Part shown: in pieces, positions 49,601 to 60,710 of the stretch
Layout: each line of letters starts with the position of its first letter
How positions within the stretch are numbered: the first letter of the stretch is position 1
Assembly: GCF_018687355.1 (NCBI RefSeq)
Contig: NZ_CP061288.1
Coordinates: forward strand, 1,250,144 to 1,314,143
Reading direction: 5' to 3'
DNA: 64,000 nt
Source of the DNA: Polynucleobacter sp. VK25
GTDB taxonomy: Bacteria; Pseudomonadota; Gammaproteobacteria; Burkholderiales; Burkholderiaceae
Made by a program: the position numbers and the translations under genes
The notes under the pieces: model-generated
The model's database searches: none
What the model was told of the DNA's origin: nothing
Seen by the model: the letters and a program-made list of their open reading frames with translations, nothing else

Positions 49601-51942
49601 ACCCCACCCCCAATTTTCTTAGCCGCTTCCTCTAGTTTTTCTTCTTGCTGCTCTGCTTTTTCTTCTTCTAAACTTTCGCCAATAGCGCCACCCTCAACGA
49701 GCTCTGCAGCATGACGCAGTTGAGCTTGATACAAGGTGTAATAAGCACCCTGAGCTTCCATCAATTGATCGTGAGAACCTATTTCTACAATCTCACCTTT
49801 ATCCAAGACAACTAAGCGATCTGCTTTCCTTAAAGTGGAGAGGCGGTGTGCGATGGCAATCGTGGTGCGACCTTTAACCAGATTATCTAAAGCGCGCTGA
49901 ATTTCTTTTTCCGTGGTTGTGTCGACTGATGAGGTCGCTTCATCCAAAATCAGAATGCTTGGATTGATCAGCAATGCACGTGCAATTGAAATGCGTTGAC
50001 GCTCACCACCGGAGAGAGACTGACCACGCTCCCCAACTAAGGAGTCGTAACCTAAAGGCAGACGGAGAATAAATTCGTGAGCATGAGCTGCACGAGCAGC
50101 CTCAATGATTTCTTCACGAGTGGCATCTGGTTTGCCGTAGGCAATATTTTCTGCGATGGTGCCAAAGAATAAAAACGGCTCTTGTAATACCAAGCCAATG
50201 CGCTTGCGGTAGTCGGAAATGGCAATACTACGAATATCGCGCCCATCCAATGAAACAGATCCAGAGCTGACATCATAGAAGCGACAAATTAAGTTCACTA
50301 AAGTACTTTTGCCGGATCCGCTGTGACCTACCAGACCAATCATTTCGCCTGGAGCAATATCTAAATCAATCCCCTTAGTAACCGCACGATTGCCATAACG
50401 GAAACCCACGCCACGCAAGGAAATACGGCCTTTAACCTCGCCTAATGGCGCTGGATTAATAGGCTCCGGAACGCTGGAGACGTGATCCAAAATATCGAAA
50501 ATACGCTTGGCGCCAGCTGCCGCTTTCTGTGTATGAGAAACAATCCGACTCATGGAATCTAAACGGATATAAAAACGTCCGATATACGCTAAGAATGCAA
50601 TCAAGACACCAACGGTGACTTTCTGATGTGCAACTTGCCAGATACCAAAACCCCACACCACCAGTAAACCCGTTTCAGTAAGCAAAGTTACCGTAGGTGA
50701 GAATAAGCCCCATACGCGATTGACGCGATCATTGATTTGTAGATTGTGTTTATTGGAGTCTACAAAGCGCTTGAGCTCGCGATCTTCTTGGGCAAATGCT
50801 TTGACCACTCGAATACCTGGAATGGTATCGGCCAAAATATTTGTCACTTCAGACCAGATGCGATCAATCTTTTCAAAACCAAAACGCAAACGATCACGCA
50901 CTACATGAATCATCCACACGATGAATGGCAATGGTGCCAGGGTGACCAGGGCCAGCAAAGGATCGATCGATACCAGGATTGCCGCTGTCATGGTGATCAT
51001 CAAGACATCGGTCGCAAAGTCAAGTGCATAAAGGGAGAGGAAGACGCAGATGCGATCGGTCTCTGCACCAATACGAGCAATTAAATCACCCGTTCTCTTG
51101 CCACCAAAATATTCCAATGAAAGCTTAAGTAAATGCTCAAAAGTGGTATTTCGTAAATCGGCGCCAATACGCTCACTCACCAAGGCAAGAAGATACGTTT
51201 TCCACCAGCCCAGTCCCCATGCAACGATCGCAGCACCAAATAAAGCCAAGAGATACATGCTGGCTAAATGAAAATCAATCGGGTTACCGCGCTCGTATGG
51301 AATCAAAACATGATCCATTAATGGCATCGTCAGATACGGCGGAATTAAAGTTGCGCCCGTAGACAACAGAGTTAATACAAAACCAAGTAGTAATTGCTTT
51401 TTGTAAGGACGTGCAAAACGCCAAAGTTTGAAGAGTGTCCAAGTAGATGGGGGTGCGTCATCCTCCGGATCGCACGTGGGACAAGAATCAGAATTTGCTG
51501 GTTTTGGACTCAAGCAAGCCGGGCAAACCTGCTTGTCATACTCACTAACCTCACCGCTGCTGATTTCCTCACCACGAGTCAACTGCTTAAAGCTTGATTG
51601 CAGGCGCAGAACTTGGGGATTCACAGCCAGAGTGAAATTCCAAGCCCTCAATAATTTATCGGGAGTTTCTAGGCGTAAATGCCCCACTCCCGCATGATCG
51701 CCATGGACTAAATGGGTGCTCTGACCCAACTTCCAGGATTCAAATACCTTACCATCCGTCCAAACCAGACCTTCGTCACCAAGCAAAAGCAGGCTTTTTT
51801 CAAAGCGCAACTCATCGTCCAGATCGAGCTCAACCCATGCTAGCAAGGCGTCAGGGCTCTTTACTGGAGATGCCTGATTGGCTAAAACAGCCTCCCAATA
51901 GCTTGGTAGCACGGGAGCAAAAGGTAGGATTAGTGGCTTCAT
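49597..51942 (-). CDS. Cyanophycin-associated ABC exporter with zinc-ribbon N-terminus
   Basis: 781 residues. An N-terminal soluble domain (1-165) is unlike ordinary exporters. It ends with a zinc-ribbon Cys140-PA-Cys143 ... Cys154-PT-Cys157. A six-helix type I exporter domain (about 175-470) and an ATPase with GHSGSGKST, LSGGERQRI and LILDEATSSVD follow. The tail is Glu/Lys-rich coiled coil. Half-transporter, presumably a homodimer. The consistent pairing with DUF1854 and cphA suggests a role in cyanophycin metabolism, substrate unknown. Divergent from the cphA pair. Confidence 0.9.
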   Translation of the reverse strand: MKPLILPFAPVLPSYWEAVLANQASPVKSPDALLAWVELDLDDELRFEKSLLLLGDEGLVWTDGKVFESWKLGQSTHLVHGDHAGVGHLRLETPDKLLRAWNFTLAVNPQVLRLQSSFKQLTRGEEISSGEVSEYDKQVCPACLSPKPANSDSCPTCDPEDDAPPSTWTLFKLWRFARPYKKQLLLGFVLTLLSTGATLIPPYLTMPLMDHVLIPYERGNPIDFHLASMYLLALFGAAIVAWGLGWWKTYLLALVSERIGADLRNTTFEHLLKLSLEYFGGKRTGDLIARIGAETDRICVFLSLYALDFATDVLMITMTAAILVSIDPLLALVTLAPLPFIVWMIHVVRDRLRFGFEKIDRIWSEVTNILADTIPGIRVVKAFAQEDRELKRFVDSNKHNLQINDRVNRVWGLFSPTVTLLTETGLLVVWGFGIWQVAHQKVTVGVLIAFLAYIGRFYIRLDSMSRIVSHTQKAAAGAKRIFDILDHVSSVPEPINPAPLGEVKGRISLRGVGFRYGNRAVTKGIDLDIAPGEMIGLVGHSGSGKSTLVNLICRFYDVSSGSVSLDGRDIRSIAISDYRKRIGLVLQEPFLFFGTIAENIAYGKPDATREEIIEAARAAHAHEFILRLPLGYDSLVGERGQSLSGGERQRISIARALLINPSILILDEATSSVDTTTEKEIQRALDNLVKGRTTIAIAHRLSTLRKADRLVVLDKGEIVEIGSHDQLMEAQGAYYTLYQAQLRHAAELVEGGAIGESLEEEKAEQQEEKLEEAAKKIGGGV

Positions 51943-52147
51943 TGACCTTAAAAGTATAGTGGAGCTGAATTATTTAGATTTATTGCTCCTGTCAACTTTA
52001 GAGGCCCAAAAGCCGTTAAATTACTTAACTAGGCCTTTTTATGTATTTTTGCTAATTTTGTGAGTTTTTCAATAACTACTAGAAACAGAGAGACTGTCTG
52101 ACGCGTCAACGCCAAAACCCTTGGTGCCGGCCATCGCAACACTGCAT
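51943..52147. promoter_or_regulatory. Divergent region between ABC exporter and cphA pair
   Basis: About 205 bp, AT-rich. It contains a short inverted repeat GTTAA / TTAAC near 52013-52027 and separated AGGCC / GGCCT arms. Both transcripts must start here, but no convincing -35/-10 pair or known operator was found. Confidence 0.35.
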
Positions 52148-54340
52148 ATGCCCCAATTACTAGATAAATCCATCGAGATTCTGAGCGTTAAGCATCTCCG
52201 TGGCCCCAATATGTGGACTTACCATCCCGTTATCGAGGTATGGCTTGATATTGGTGATTTAGAGGACTATCCCTCTAACCTCATCCCCGGCTTTTATGAC
52301 CGTCTGGTCAAGGCACTCCCAAGTCTTGTTGAGCATCGCTGCAGCTATGGCAAAACTGGCGGATTTTTAAAGCGCGTTGAAGAAGGTACTTGGCCCGCTC
52401 ATATCCTTGAACACCTGACTTTAGAGCTGCAAAACTTAGCTGGCATTCCTGGTGGCTTTGGCAAAGCACGCGATGGTGATCGCCGTGGCGTTTATAAAGT
52501 CATGGTTAGCGCCATCAATGAAGAAGTCACTCTCACTGCCCTCAAATACGCACGCGACCTGTATCTAGCTTTAGCGCAAGACAATGCTGATTGTGTTGCT
52601 CTCACACAAACCATTATTGAGAACTTGCGTGAACTCGGTGACGATCTCTTGCTCGGCCCAAGTACCGCTTGTATTGTGAACGCAGCTGAAGAGCGCGGTA
52701 TTCCATCGATTCGTTTGTCTGAAGGTAACTTAGTTCAATTAGGTTATGGTGCTAAGCAACGCCGCATTTGGACTGCAGAGACTGATCAAACAAGCGCGAT
52801 TGCGGAAACCATTTCTCGCGATAAAGACTTAACCAAAAGTTTGCTACGTAGCGCTGGAGTTCCTACTCCTGAAGGTAGAACAGTTACTAGCCCTGATGAT
52901 GCTTGGGAAGCTGCACAAGACATTGGTCTGCCGGTTGTAGTCAAACCAATCGACGGCAACCATGGCCGCGGCGTCTTTATTAACCTCTACACCCAACAAG
53001 AAATTGAAGCTGCTTATGCAGTTGCTATCGACGAAGGTAGCGAAGTATTGGTTGAGCGTCATATTGTTGGCGATGAGCATCGCTTACTTGTTGTTGGCAA
53101 TAAAGTTGTTGCCGCAGCTAAAGGTGAAACTGTTTGGGTAACTGGTGATGGCAAACACACCGTTCATGAGCTTATACAGATTCAGATTAATTCTGATCCG
53201 CGTCGTGGTACTGCTGAAGAACATCCTTTAAATCCAGTGCGGATTGATTCTGCAGTCGAACTAGAATTAGCACGCCAACAATTAACTGGTGACAGCATTC
53301 CTGCTGCTGACCATAAGGTCTTAATCCAAAGTAATGGCAACGTAGCTTTCGATGTCACTGATTTAATTCATCCTGATGTTGCTAGCCAAGTAGCCTTAGC
53401 TGCCCGCGTGGTTGGTCTTGAAATTGCGGGTGTTGATTTAGTGGCACAAGATATAAGCAAGCCACTTGCAGATCAAAATGCGGCCATTGTTGAAGTTAAT
53501 GCTGGTCCAGGCCTATTGATGCACTTAAAGCCTGCTAGTGGCAAACCGCAACCTGTTGGTGTTGAAATTGCTAATCACCTCTTCCCCCCTGGTACGGATT
53601 TCCGCATTCCCGTAGTTGGAGTCTGTGGCGAGCGTGGCAAAACACCGGTTGCTGAAATGATTGCTCATTTCTTACGTTTAACCAATGTCTATGTTGGACT
53701 CTCTTGTAGTAAGGGGCTCTTTTTTGGTAATCGCGCTATCCCCAACTCTAATTCCTCCAATTGGGAAAATGCGCGTCGTACATTACTGAACCGCGCAGTT
53801 GAAGCTGTCGTGATTGAGAACAATCATTTGTCGATGTTGATTGAAGGCTTAGCCTATGATCGTTGCCAGGTTGGCGTAGTGCTCAATGTTGATCCAAAGG
53901 CAAACTTCCCGCAGTACGCCATTTACGATGAAGATCAAGTCTTTAGCGTTGTTCGTACTCAAGTAGATGTTGTACTTCCAACCGGCGTTGCCGTGCTCAA
54001 CGCGGATGATCCAATGTGCGTTCAGATGGCTGAGCTTTGCGACGGTCAGGTGATTTTCTTTAGCGAAAATCCCGACTCGGAGATTATCAAAAATCACTTG
54101 CTTGAAGGCGGACGTGCAGTTGTCATCGGCAAACAACAAATTACCCTGAAGTCTGGCAAGCTGGATCAGAAATCTATTCCCGTACCGCGCCACTCTGAAG
54201 CAAACAACACCACTCCATGGAAGACTATGAATTTAGGTGCGGCGATTGCCGCGGCCTGGGCTCTAGATATTCCATTTAACGTTATTGAAGCAGGCGCAGA
54301 AACATTCGTACCTGATGCCACTATCTCTACAGGGGCTTAA
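52148..54340 (+). CDS. CphA-like cyanophycin synthetase paralogue, shortened (CphA')
   Basis: About 730 residues. N-terminal domain VKHLRGPNMWTYHPVIEV, an ATP-grasp domain (about 215-480, VVKPIDGNHGRGVFINL, EVNAGPGLLMHLKPASG) and a Mur-ligase-like domain. The latter has a degenerate P-loop, CGERGKTP, and ends without the C-terminal Mur domain seen in the next gene. Comparable two-gene sets (cphA'/cphA) occur in Cupriavidus. It may act on another substrate form or modulate CphA. The start is uncertain: ATG 52148 or TTG 52121, neither with a clear ribosome binding site. Confidence 0.88.
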   Translation: MPQLLDKSIEILSVKHLRGPNMWTYHPVIEVWLDIGDLEDYPSNLIPGFYDRLVKALPSLVEHRCSYGKTGGFLKRVEEGTWPAHILEHLTLELQNLAGIPGGFGKARDGDRRGVYKVMVSAINEEVTLTALKYARDLYLALAQDNADCVALTQTIIENLRELGDDLLLGPSTACIVNAAEERGIPSIRLSEGNLVQLGYGAKQRRIWTAETDQTSAIAETISRDKDLTKSLLRSAGVPTPEGRTVTSPDDAWEAAQDIGLPVVVKPIDGNHGRGVFINLYTQQEIEAAYAVAIDEGSEVLVERHIVGDEHRLLVVGNKVVAAAKGETVWVTGDGKHTVHELIQIQINSDPRRGTAEEHPLNPVRIDSAVELELARQQLTGDSIPAADHKVLIQSNGNVAFDVTDLIHPDVASQVALAARVVGLEIAGVDLVAQDISKPLADQNAAIVEVNAGPGLLMHLKPASGKPQPVGVEIANHLFPPGTDFRIPVVGVCGERGKTPVAEMIAHFLRLTNVYVGLSCSKGLFFGNRAIPNSNSSNWENARRTLLNRAVEAVVIENNHLSMLIEGLAYDRCQVGVVLNVDPKANFPQYAIYDEDQVFSVVRTQVDVVLPTGVAVLNADDPMCVQMAELCDGQVIFFSENPDSEIIKNHLLEGGRAVVIGKQQITLKSGKLDQKSIPVPRHSEANNTTPWKTMNLGAAIAAAWALDIPFNVIEAGAETFVPDATISTGA

Positions 54341-56911
54341 TTGGAAATCACCCGCATTCGCATGTTGCGCGGCCCAAATTTATGGAGCCGCCATACCGCT
54401 TTAGAAGCCATTGTTTCTTGTGATGAGTCAGAACGCTCCATCGACTCTATTCCTCAATTTGAAATTAAGATTCGTGAACGCTTTCCTCAGTTAGGCAGTA
54501 TGCGTCGCGGCGGTCACAATGAGGTGCTTTCACTGGCCCACGCCTTAGAGCATGCAGCTTTAGGTCTTCAAGCGCAAGCAGGCTGTCCCGTTACTTTTAG
54601 TCGCACTGTACAGACTGTAGATACTGGGGTTTATCAGGTTGTAGTTGAATACACCGAAGAAGTCGTTGGCCGGATGGCATTTGACTTCGGCTTTGCATTA
54701 ATTCAAGCAACCCTCAACGATGCACCGTTTGATCTGGCTGCCGCCCTCTCTGAATTAGAAGCGCTTTACGAAGATGTTCGTCTTGGCCCTAGCACAGGAT
54801 CCATTGTCGATGCTGCAGTTCAGCGCAATATCCCCTACCGCCGCATGACCGAAGGCAGCATGGTTCAGTTTGGTTGGGGTAGCAAGCAAAAACGAATTCA
54901 GGCTGCAGAAACTAGCGATACCAGCGCGATTGCTGAAGCCATCGCACAAGATAAAGAACTTACTAAAAACCTACTCGCTGCTGCCGGAGTATCTGTACCT
55001 ATCGGTGAAGTAGTTACCACTGCTGATGATGCTTGGCGCGCCGCCCAAAAAATTGGCGGCCCCATTGTGCTTAAGCCAAAAGATGGTAATCAAGGTAAAG
55101 GGGTTGTAGCCAACATTCAAACCGAAGAAGAAGTTCGTGCTGGATTTGTTGTAACCCAAGCCTTTGGTCGTGAAACGATTGTTGAGCGCTATCTTCCTGG
55201 TGCAGACTATCGCTTGCTAGTAGTTGGCAATCGCTTATCAGCTGCTGCACGCCGAGAACCCGCACAAGTAGTTGGGGACGGCACTCACACGGTCGCCGAA
55301 CTTGTAGAGATGGAGAATAAAAATCCATTGCGTGGCGATGGGCATGCGACCGCACTAACCAAAATTCGTTTTGATGATATTGCCCTAGCGCATTTAGCTA
55401 GCAACGGCCTATCACCGCAGCATGTACCCAAAACTGGCGAGCGTGTTTTATTGCGTAATAACGCCAACCTAAGTACTGGCGGTACTGCAACCGATGTGAC
55501 TGACGATGTTCACCCTGATGTAGCGGCGAGCGCAATTGCTGCCGCGCAGATGATTGGTCTTGATATTGCTGGTGTCGACATCCTCTGCGAATCCATCTAC
55601 AAGCCCTTAGAGCAACAAGGCGGCGGCATTGTTGAGGTGAATGCTGCACCTGGATTGCGCATGCATTTAAAGCCTTCTTACGGAAAAGGGCGTCCTGTAG
55701 GCGAAGACATCATCAATATGATGTTTCCACCCGGAGACGACGGCCGAATTCCTGTAGTTGCAGTCACAGGCACTAATGGCAAAACCACTACCGTACGCTT
55801 GATCTCTCATTTATTAAATGCAACTGGTCTGCGCGTAGGTATGACAGGCACCGATGGCGTTTACATCAATCATCGCCTCATTGATACCGGCGATTGCAGT
55901 GGGCCGAAGAGTGCCCGCAATGTGTTGATGCATCCCGATGTCGATGCTGCTGTTCTGGAAACGGCGCGTGGCGGTATGTTGCGCGAAGGCCTGGGTTTTG
56001 ATCGCTGTGAAGTTGCTGTAGTCACCAATATTGGTGAGGGTGATCACCTGGGTCTCAATTACATCACTAGCGTTGAAGATTTAGCCATCCTGAAACGCGT
56101 CATTGTGCAAAACGTCGCCCCTACTGGCGCTGCAGTATTAAATGCGGCAGATCCGATGGTGGTGAAGATGGGCGATAAATGCTCTGGCCGAGTAATCTTC
56201 TTTGCTCAGAACCAACATCACCCAGTGATTGCGGCACATCGCGCTAAGAATAAAAAAGTGATTTATTTTGATGGCACTTATATCGTTGCATCTAAGGGTG
56301 CGCGCGTTATGTATCGCTTCCCCGTGAGCGAGATTCCATTGACACAAAATGGCGTCCTCGGTTTTCAAATAGAAAATGCGATGGCTGCTATTGGCGCTGC
56401 TTGGGCCCTAGGTCTTGATGCAGAAAAGATTGCTCGCGGTCTACATGGCTTTGAGAGTGATGCTAATTCAGTACCGGGGCGCTTTAATCAGTTTCAACAC
56501 AAGGGCGCCACTGTGATCGCCGACTATGGACACAATCCTGATGCGATGCGCGCTCTGACAAGCGCTATTGAGGCGATGAAACCTAACAAGAGCCATGTAG
56601 TCGTTAGTGGCGCAGGTGATCGTCGTGATGAAGATATTCGCGACCTGACCCGCATCCTCGGAAATTCTTTTGATAACGTCATCCTCTATCAGGATGCCTG
56701 CCAACGTGGTCGGGAAGACGGCGAAGTATTAAAACTCTTACAAGAAGGTTTAGTTGGCGCCACTAAGGCAAAGCAAGTGAAAGAAATTCATGGCGAATTC
56801 AAGGCAATTGATACAGCCCTCAATGATCTTGCTGCTGGTGATATCTGCCTGATTCTGATCGATCAAGTGGAAGAATCACTTGCTTATCTGAAGGAACAGG
56901 TGAAGCCTTAA
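54341..56911 (+). CDS. cphA: Cyanophycin synthetase
   Basis: Makes multi-L-arginyl-poly-L-aspartate, a nitrogen reserve, from Asp, Arg and ATP. 856 residues, full architecture. N-terminal domain (MEITRIRMLRGPNLWSRH), ATP-grasp (LKPKDGNQGKGV, VEVNAAPGLRMHLKPSYGKGRP), and Mur-ligase-like domain with P-loop GTNGKTTT (about 476-483), ETARGGMLREG and YGHNPDAM. TTG start directly after the upstream TAA, with AGGGG inside the preceding gene, so the two synthetases are tightly coupled. No cyanophycinase lies in the window. Confidence 0.96.
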   Translation: MEITRIRMLRGPNLWSRHTALEAIVSCDESERSIDSIPQFEIKIRERFPQLGSMRRGGHNEVLSLAHALEHAALGLQAQAGCPVTFSRTVQTVDTGVYQVVVEYTEEVVGRMAFDFGFALIQATLNDAPFDLAAALSELEALYEDVRLGPSTGSIVDAAVQRNIPYRRMTEGSMVQFGWGSKQKRIQAAETSDTSAIAEAIAQDKELTKNLLAAAGVSVPIGEVVTTADDAWRAAQKIGGPIVLKPKDGNQGKGVVANIQTEEEVRAGFVVTQAFGRETIVERYLPGADYRLLVVGNRLSAAARREPAQVVGDGTHTVAELVEMENKNPLRGDGHATALTKIRFDDIALAHLASNGLSPQHVPKTGERVLLRNNANLSTGGTATDVTDDVHPDVAASAIAAAQMIGLDIAGVDILCESIYKPLEQQGGGIVEVNAAPGLRMHLKPSYGKGRPVGEDIINMMFPPGDDGRIPVVAVTGTNGKTTTVRLISHLLNATGLRVGMTGTDGVYINHRLIDTGDCSGPKSARNVLMHPDVDAAVLETARGGMLREGLGFDRCEVAVVTNIGEGDHLGLNYITSVEDLAILKRVIVQNVAPTGAAVLNAADPMVVKMGDKCSGRVIFFAQNQHHPVIAAHRAKNKKVIYFDGTYIVASKGARVMYRFPVSEIPLTQNGVLGFQIENAMAAIGAAWALGLDAEKIARGLHGFESDANSVPGRFNQFQHKGATVIADYGHNPDAMRALTSAIEAMKPNKSHVVVSGAGDRRDEDIRDLTRILGNSFDNVILYQDACQRGREDGEVLKLLQEGLVGATKAKQVKEIHGEFKAIDTALNDLAAGDICLILIDQVEESLAYLKEQVKP

Positions 56912-56930
56912 TAGTCACTCTTGGAACAAC

Positions 56931-56960
56931 AAAAAACCCAATCGCATGATTGGGTTTTTT
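56931..56960. terminator. Bidirectional terminator between cphA and fbp
   Basis: Perfect 13-bp stem AAAAAACCCAATC / GATTGGGTTTTTT with a GCAT loop. Confidence 0.94.
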
Positions 56961-56980
56961 ATTTGTGCGGGAGATCTTGT

Positions 56981-58003
<1,023 letters not shown>

Positions 58004-58044
58004 AACGATCTACTGGCTCTATTTTGCCTTGATATTTAAGCGGG

Positions 58045-60654
58045 CTAGTTACCTAGCGCCTTTCCAATCACTTCCCTCACATCTGGAGAGAGTGTTTGGC
58101 ATGCTGAAACCCGCTCTAGGGCTGCTTTCATGCGATCTTGGTAAGGCTGGGCAAATAAACGCCAGCGATCCAAAGCTCTGGCAAGACGGGCAGCCACTTG
58201 AGGATTAATCGGGTCTAGTGCCAGCACACTATCCGCCCAAAACTCATAACCACTGCCATCTGCCTGATGAAAGCTGGCTGGATTATTAGCGCAGAAAGCA
58301 TGGATGACGCTACGCACTCGGTTTGGGTTATTTAACTTGAATGCAGGATGCTCACGCAGCTTCATCACTTCAGTGAGCGTAGAGTTCAGCCCCTCAACAG
58401 GAGGACGGCTCGATTGCAGACCAAACCACTTATCAATAACCAAAGCATCATTAGCGAAACGACTGTAGAAATCAATCAAACAATCTTTTGCCTGCTTTGC
58501 GCCGTGCACCACCAATGCTGATAAAGCAGCATAACGATCGGTCATATTGTCAGCGATCTGATATTGGTTGGCAGCCATAGGAGCCCATACTGCAGGAGCA
58601 GCCTCGAGCAACATACTCAATGCCAGGTTTTTTAGCGCACGCTTACCTGCATCCACCCCATCGGACTTAAACGGCCCAGGTGTTTGCATTTGCTGATACA
58701 AGGCTGCCCATTCCAACTGGAGTTGTTTAGCAATCTCTCTACGGAAAGCGCGGCGTGCGGCAAATATCTTTTGGGGATCAACGCTTGTGCATTGTTCATA
58801 CAAGTATGACTCTGCAGGCAGGGTAAGAGCCAGATCCTTAAAGGCTGGATCTAGATCGGTATCTAGCAAAATATGGCGATATGCCTCAATCAGCTGCGCA
58901 TCTGGCAAACGATTATTCAGAATCATTTGCATCGCTAGCTTTTGACCAGCCTCCCAGCGATTAAAGGCATCGTCATCACCTGAGAACAAAGTCAGAAGAT
59001 CCGCTTCACTCTGCTCAAAATCTAAATTGATTGGTGCTGAGAAATTGCGATTAATCGATAGTACTGGGCGCTCTTCGACATTGTCAAAAGTCCAGCTTTG
59101 TGTTGTTTGTGTGAGTTCCAGTAATTGCTCTTTTTGATCATTCGCCTTAGTAAGCAAGCGTATCTTCAGCGGAATATGAAAAGGCTTCTTCTCTGGCTGA
59201 CCTGGGCTAGGTTTGTAACTTTGCGTTAGCGTCAGCTGATACTGTTTTTTCGCGGCATCGTATTGTTCTTGCACCTTCACTCTTGGGGTGCCTGCCTGGC
59301 TATACCAATTCTTAAACTGAGTGAGATCCTTATTATTGGCATCGGCCATCGCCATTAAGAAATCATCGCAAGTCACTGCTTGTCCATCATGGCGCTTGAA
59401 ATACAGATCCATGCCCTTGCGGAAACCTTCTTTACCCAAGAGGGTTTGGTACATCCTGACTACCTCAGAGCCCTTCTCGTAGACCGTGACGGTATAGAAG
59501 TTATTAATCTCCTGATACTCATCTGGACGGATTGGATGGGCCATTGGACCCGCATCTTCCGGGAACTGCAGCTGACGTAGCAAGCGGACATCTTCAATAC
59601 GTTTTACTGCCCTGCCCGACTCGCTACCCATTTGGTCAGCAGAAAACTCTTGGTCTCTAAATACGGTTAAACCCTCTTTCAGTGATAGCTGAAACCAATC
59701 CTGGCAAGTCACACGATTACCAGTCCAGTTATGAAAGTATTCATGGGCAACAACGCTTTCGATGTTCGCAAAGTCAGCATCGGTAGCGGTCTCGGGTTGC
59801 GCAAGAACAAACTTGGTATTGAAAATATTCAATCCCTTATTCTCCATCGCACCCATATTGAAATCACTTACTGCCACAATCATGAAGCGCTCTAAATCCA
59901 ATTCGAGCCCAAAACGCTTCTCATCCCAATGAATAGAAGCAATCAGAGAATCCATAGCATGACGAGTCTTTTTTAGGTCATGCGGCTCAACCCAGATCTG
60001 CAAAAGCTTCTTGGCGCCGCTGCTGGTGGTGATGGTCTCTTCAATGCACTCCAACTTACCAGCCACCAAGGCAAACAAATAAGACGGCTTCGGAAACGGA
60101 TCTTCCCAGGTTGCGCTATGCCAACCATTAGGAAGTTTTTCTGTATTCAGTAAATTGCCGTTAGACAACAAGACTGGGCATTCTGCCTCACGAGCGCGCA
60201 AGGTCACGCGATAGCGCGCCATCACATCTGGGCGATCTAAGAAGTAGGTGATCTTTCGGAAACCTTCTGCCTCACACTGAGTGAAGAAGTTGCCATTGGA
60301 AACATACAGACCCATCAAGGTCGTATTTTTCTCAGGCACACAAACGCAAATCATTTCCACAACAAACTTTTCTTTGCCTTCATTAGGTAAAGAATGAATC
60401 GTCAGTGTTTCTGGTGTTAATTCAAAATGGCGATGCGCCTCACCATTGATGCGCAAGCTCACAAACTCGAGTTCGTGACCCACCAAAACTAAGGGTGCTC
60501 CTGGGGCAAAGCTTTTGCCAGGCAATACTTCAATGCGACTCTTCACAATGGTTCGCGCTGGATCTAAAGCAATATCGAGCTCGACTTGATCAAAGGTGTA
60601 AACAGGCGGAAGGTATTCGAGCCGACGAAAGCTCTGGGGAAGATCAGTTTTCAT
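58045..60654 (-). CDS. pepN: Aminopeptidase N
   Basis: M1-family zinc aminopeptidase, 869 residues. Exopeptidase motif GAMENKG and zinc motif HEYFHNW with the downstream Glu in LKEGLTVFRDQEFSAD. An N-terminal beta domain and a long C-terminal helical domain give the E. coli PepN architecture. Cytoplasmic, no signal peptide. Confidence 0.97.
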   Translation of the reverse strand: MKTDLPQSFRRLEYLPPVYTFDQVELDIALDPARTIVKSRIEVLPGKSFAPGAPLVLVGHELEFVSLRINGEAHRHFELTPETLTIHSLPNEGKEKFVVEMICVCVPEKNTTLMGLYVSNGNFFTQCEAEGFRKITYFLDRPDVMARYRVTLRAREAECPVLLSNGNLLNTEKLPNGWHSATWEDPFPKPSYLFALVAGKLECIEETITTSSGAKKLLQIWVEPHDLKKTRHAMDSLIASIHWDEKRFGLELDLERFMIVAVSDFNMGAMENKGLNIFNTKFVLAQPETATDADFANIESVVAHEYFHNWTGNRVTCQDWFQLSLKEGLTVFRDQEFSADQMGSESGRAVKRIEDVRLLRQLQFPEDAGPMAHPIRPDEYQEINNFYTVTVYEKGSEVVRMYQTLLGKEGFRKGMDLYFKRHDGQAVTCDDFLMAMADANNKDLTQFKNWYSQAGTPRVKVQEQYDAAKKQYQLTLTQSYKPSPGQPEKKPFHIPLKIRLLTKANDQKEQLLELTQTTQSWTFDNVEERPVLSINRNFSAPINLDFEQSEADLLTLFSGDDDAFNRWEAGQKLAMQMILNNRLPDAQLIEAYRHILLDTDLDPAFKDLALTLPAESYLYEQCTSVDPQKIFAARRAFRREIAKQLQLEWAALYQQMQTPGPFKSDGVDAGKRALKNLALSMLLEAAPAVWAPMAANQYQIADNMTDRYAALSALVVHGAKQAKDCLIDFYSRFANDALVIDKWFGLQSSRPPVEGLNSTLTEVMKLREHPAFKLNNPNRVRSVIHAFCANNPASFHQADGSGYEFWADSVLALDPINPQVAARLARALDRWRLFAQPYQDRMKAALERVSACQTLSPDVREVIGKALGN

Positions 60655-60710
60655 GAGCCTATTTTAAGTCTAGGCTGGCAGACTGGTGAGTCGTCTACAT
60701 CAACCCTGAG

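Noticed and set aside
52121..54340. cphA' as a decayed pseudogene
   Set aside because: The frame is intact over 730 residues, ATP-grasp motifs are conserved, and similar shortened paralogues occur beside cphA in relatives.
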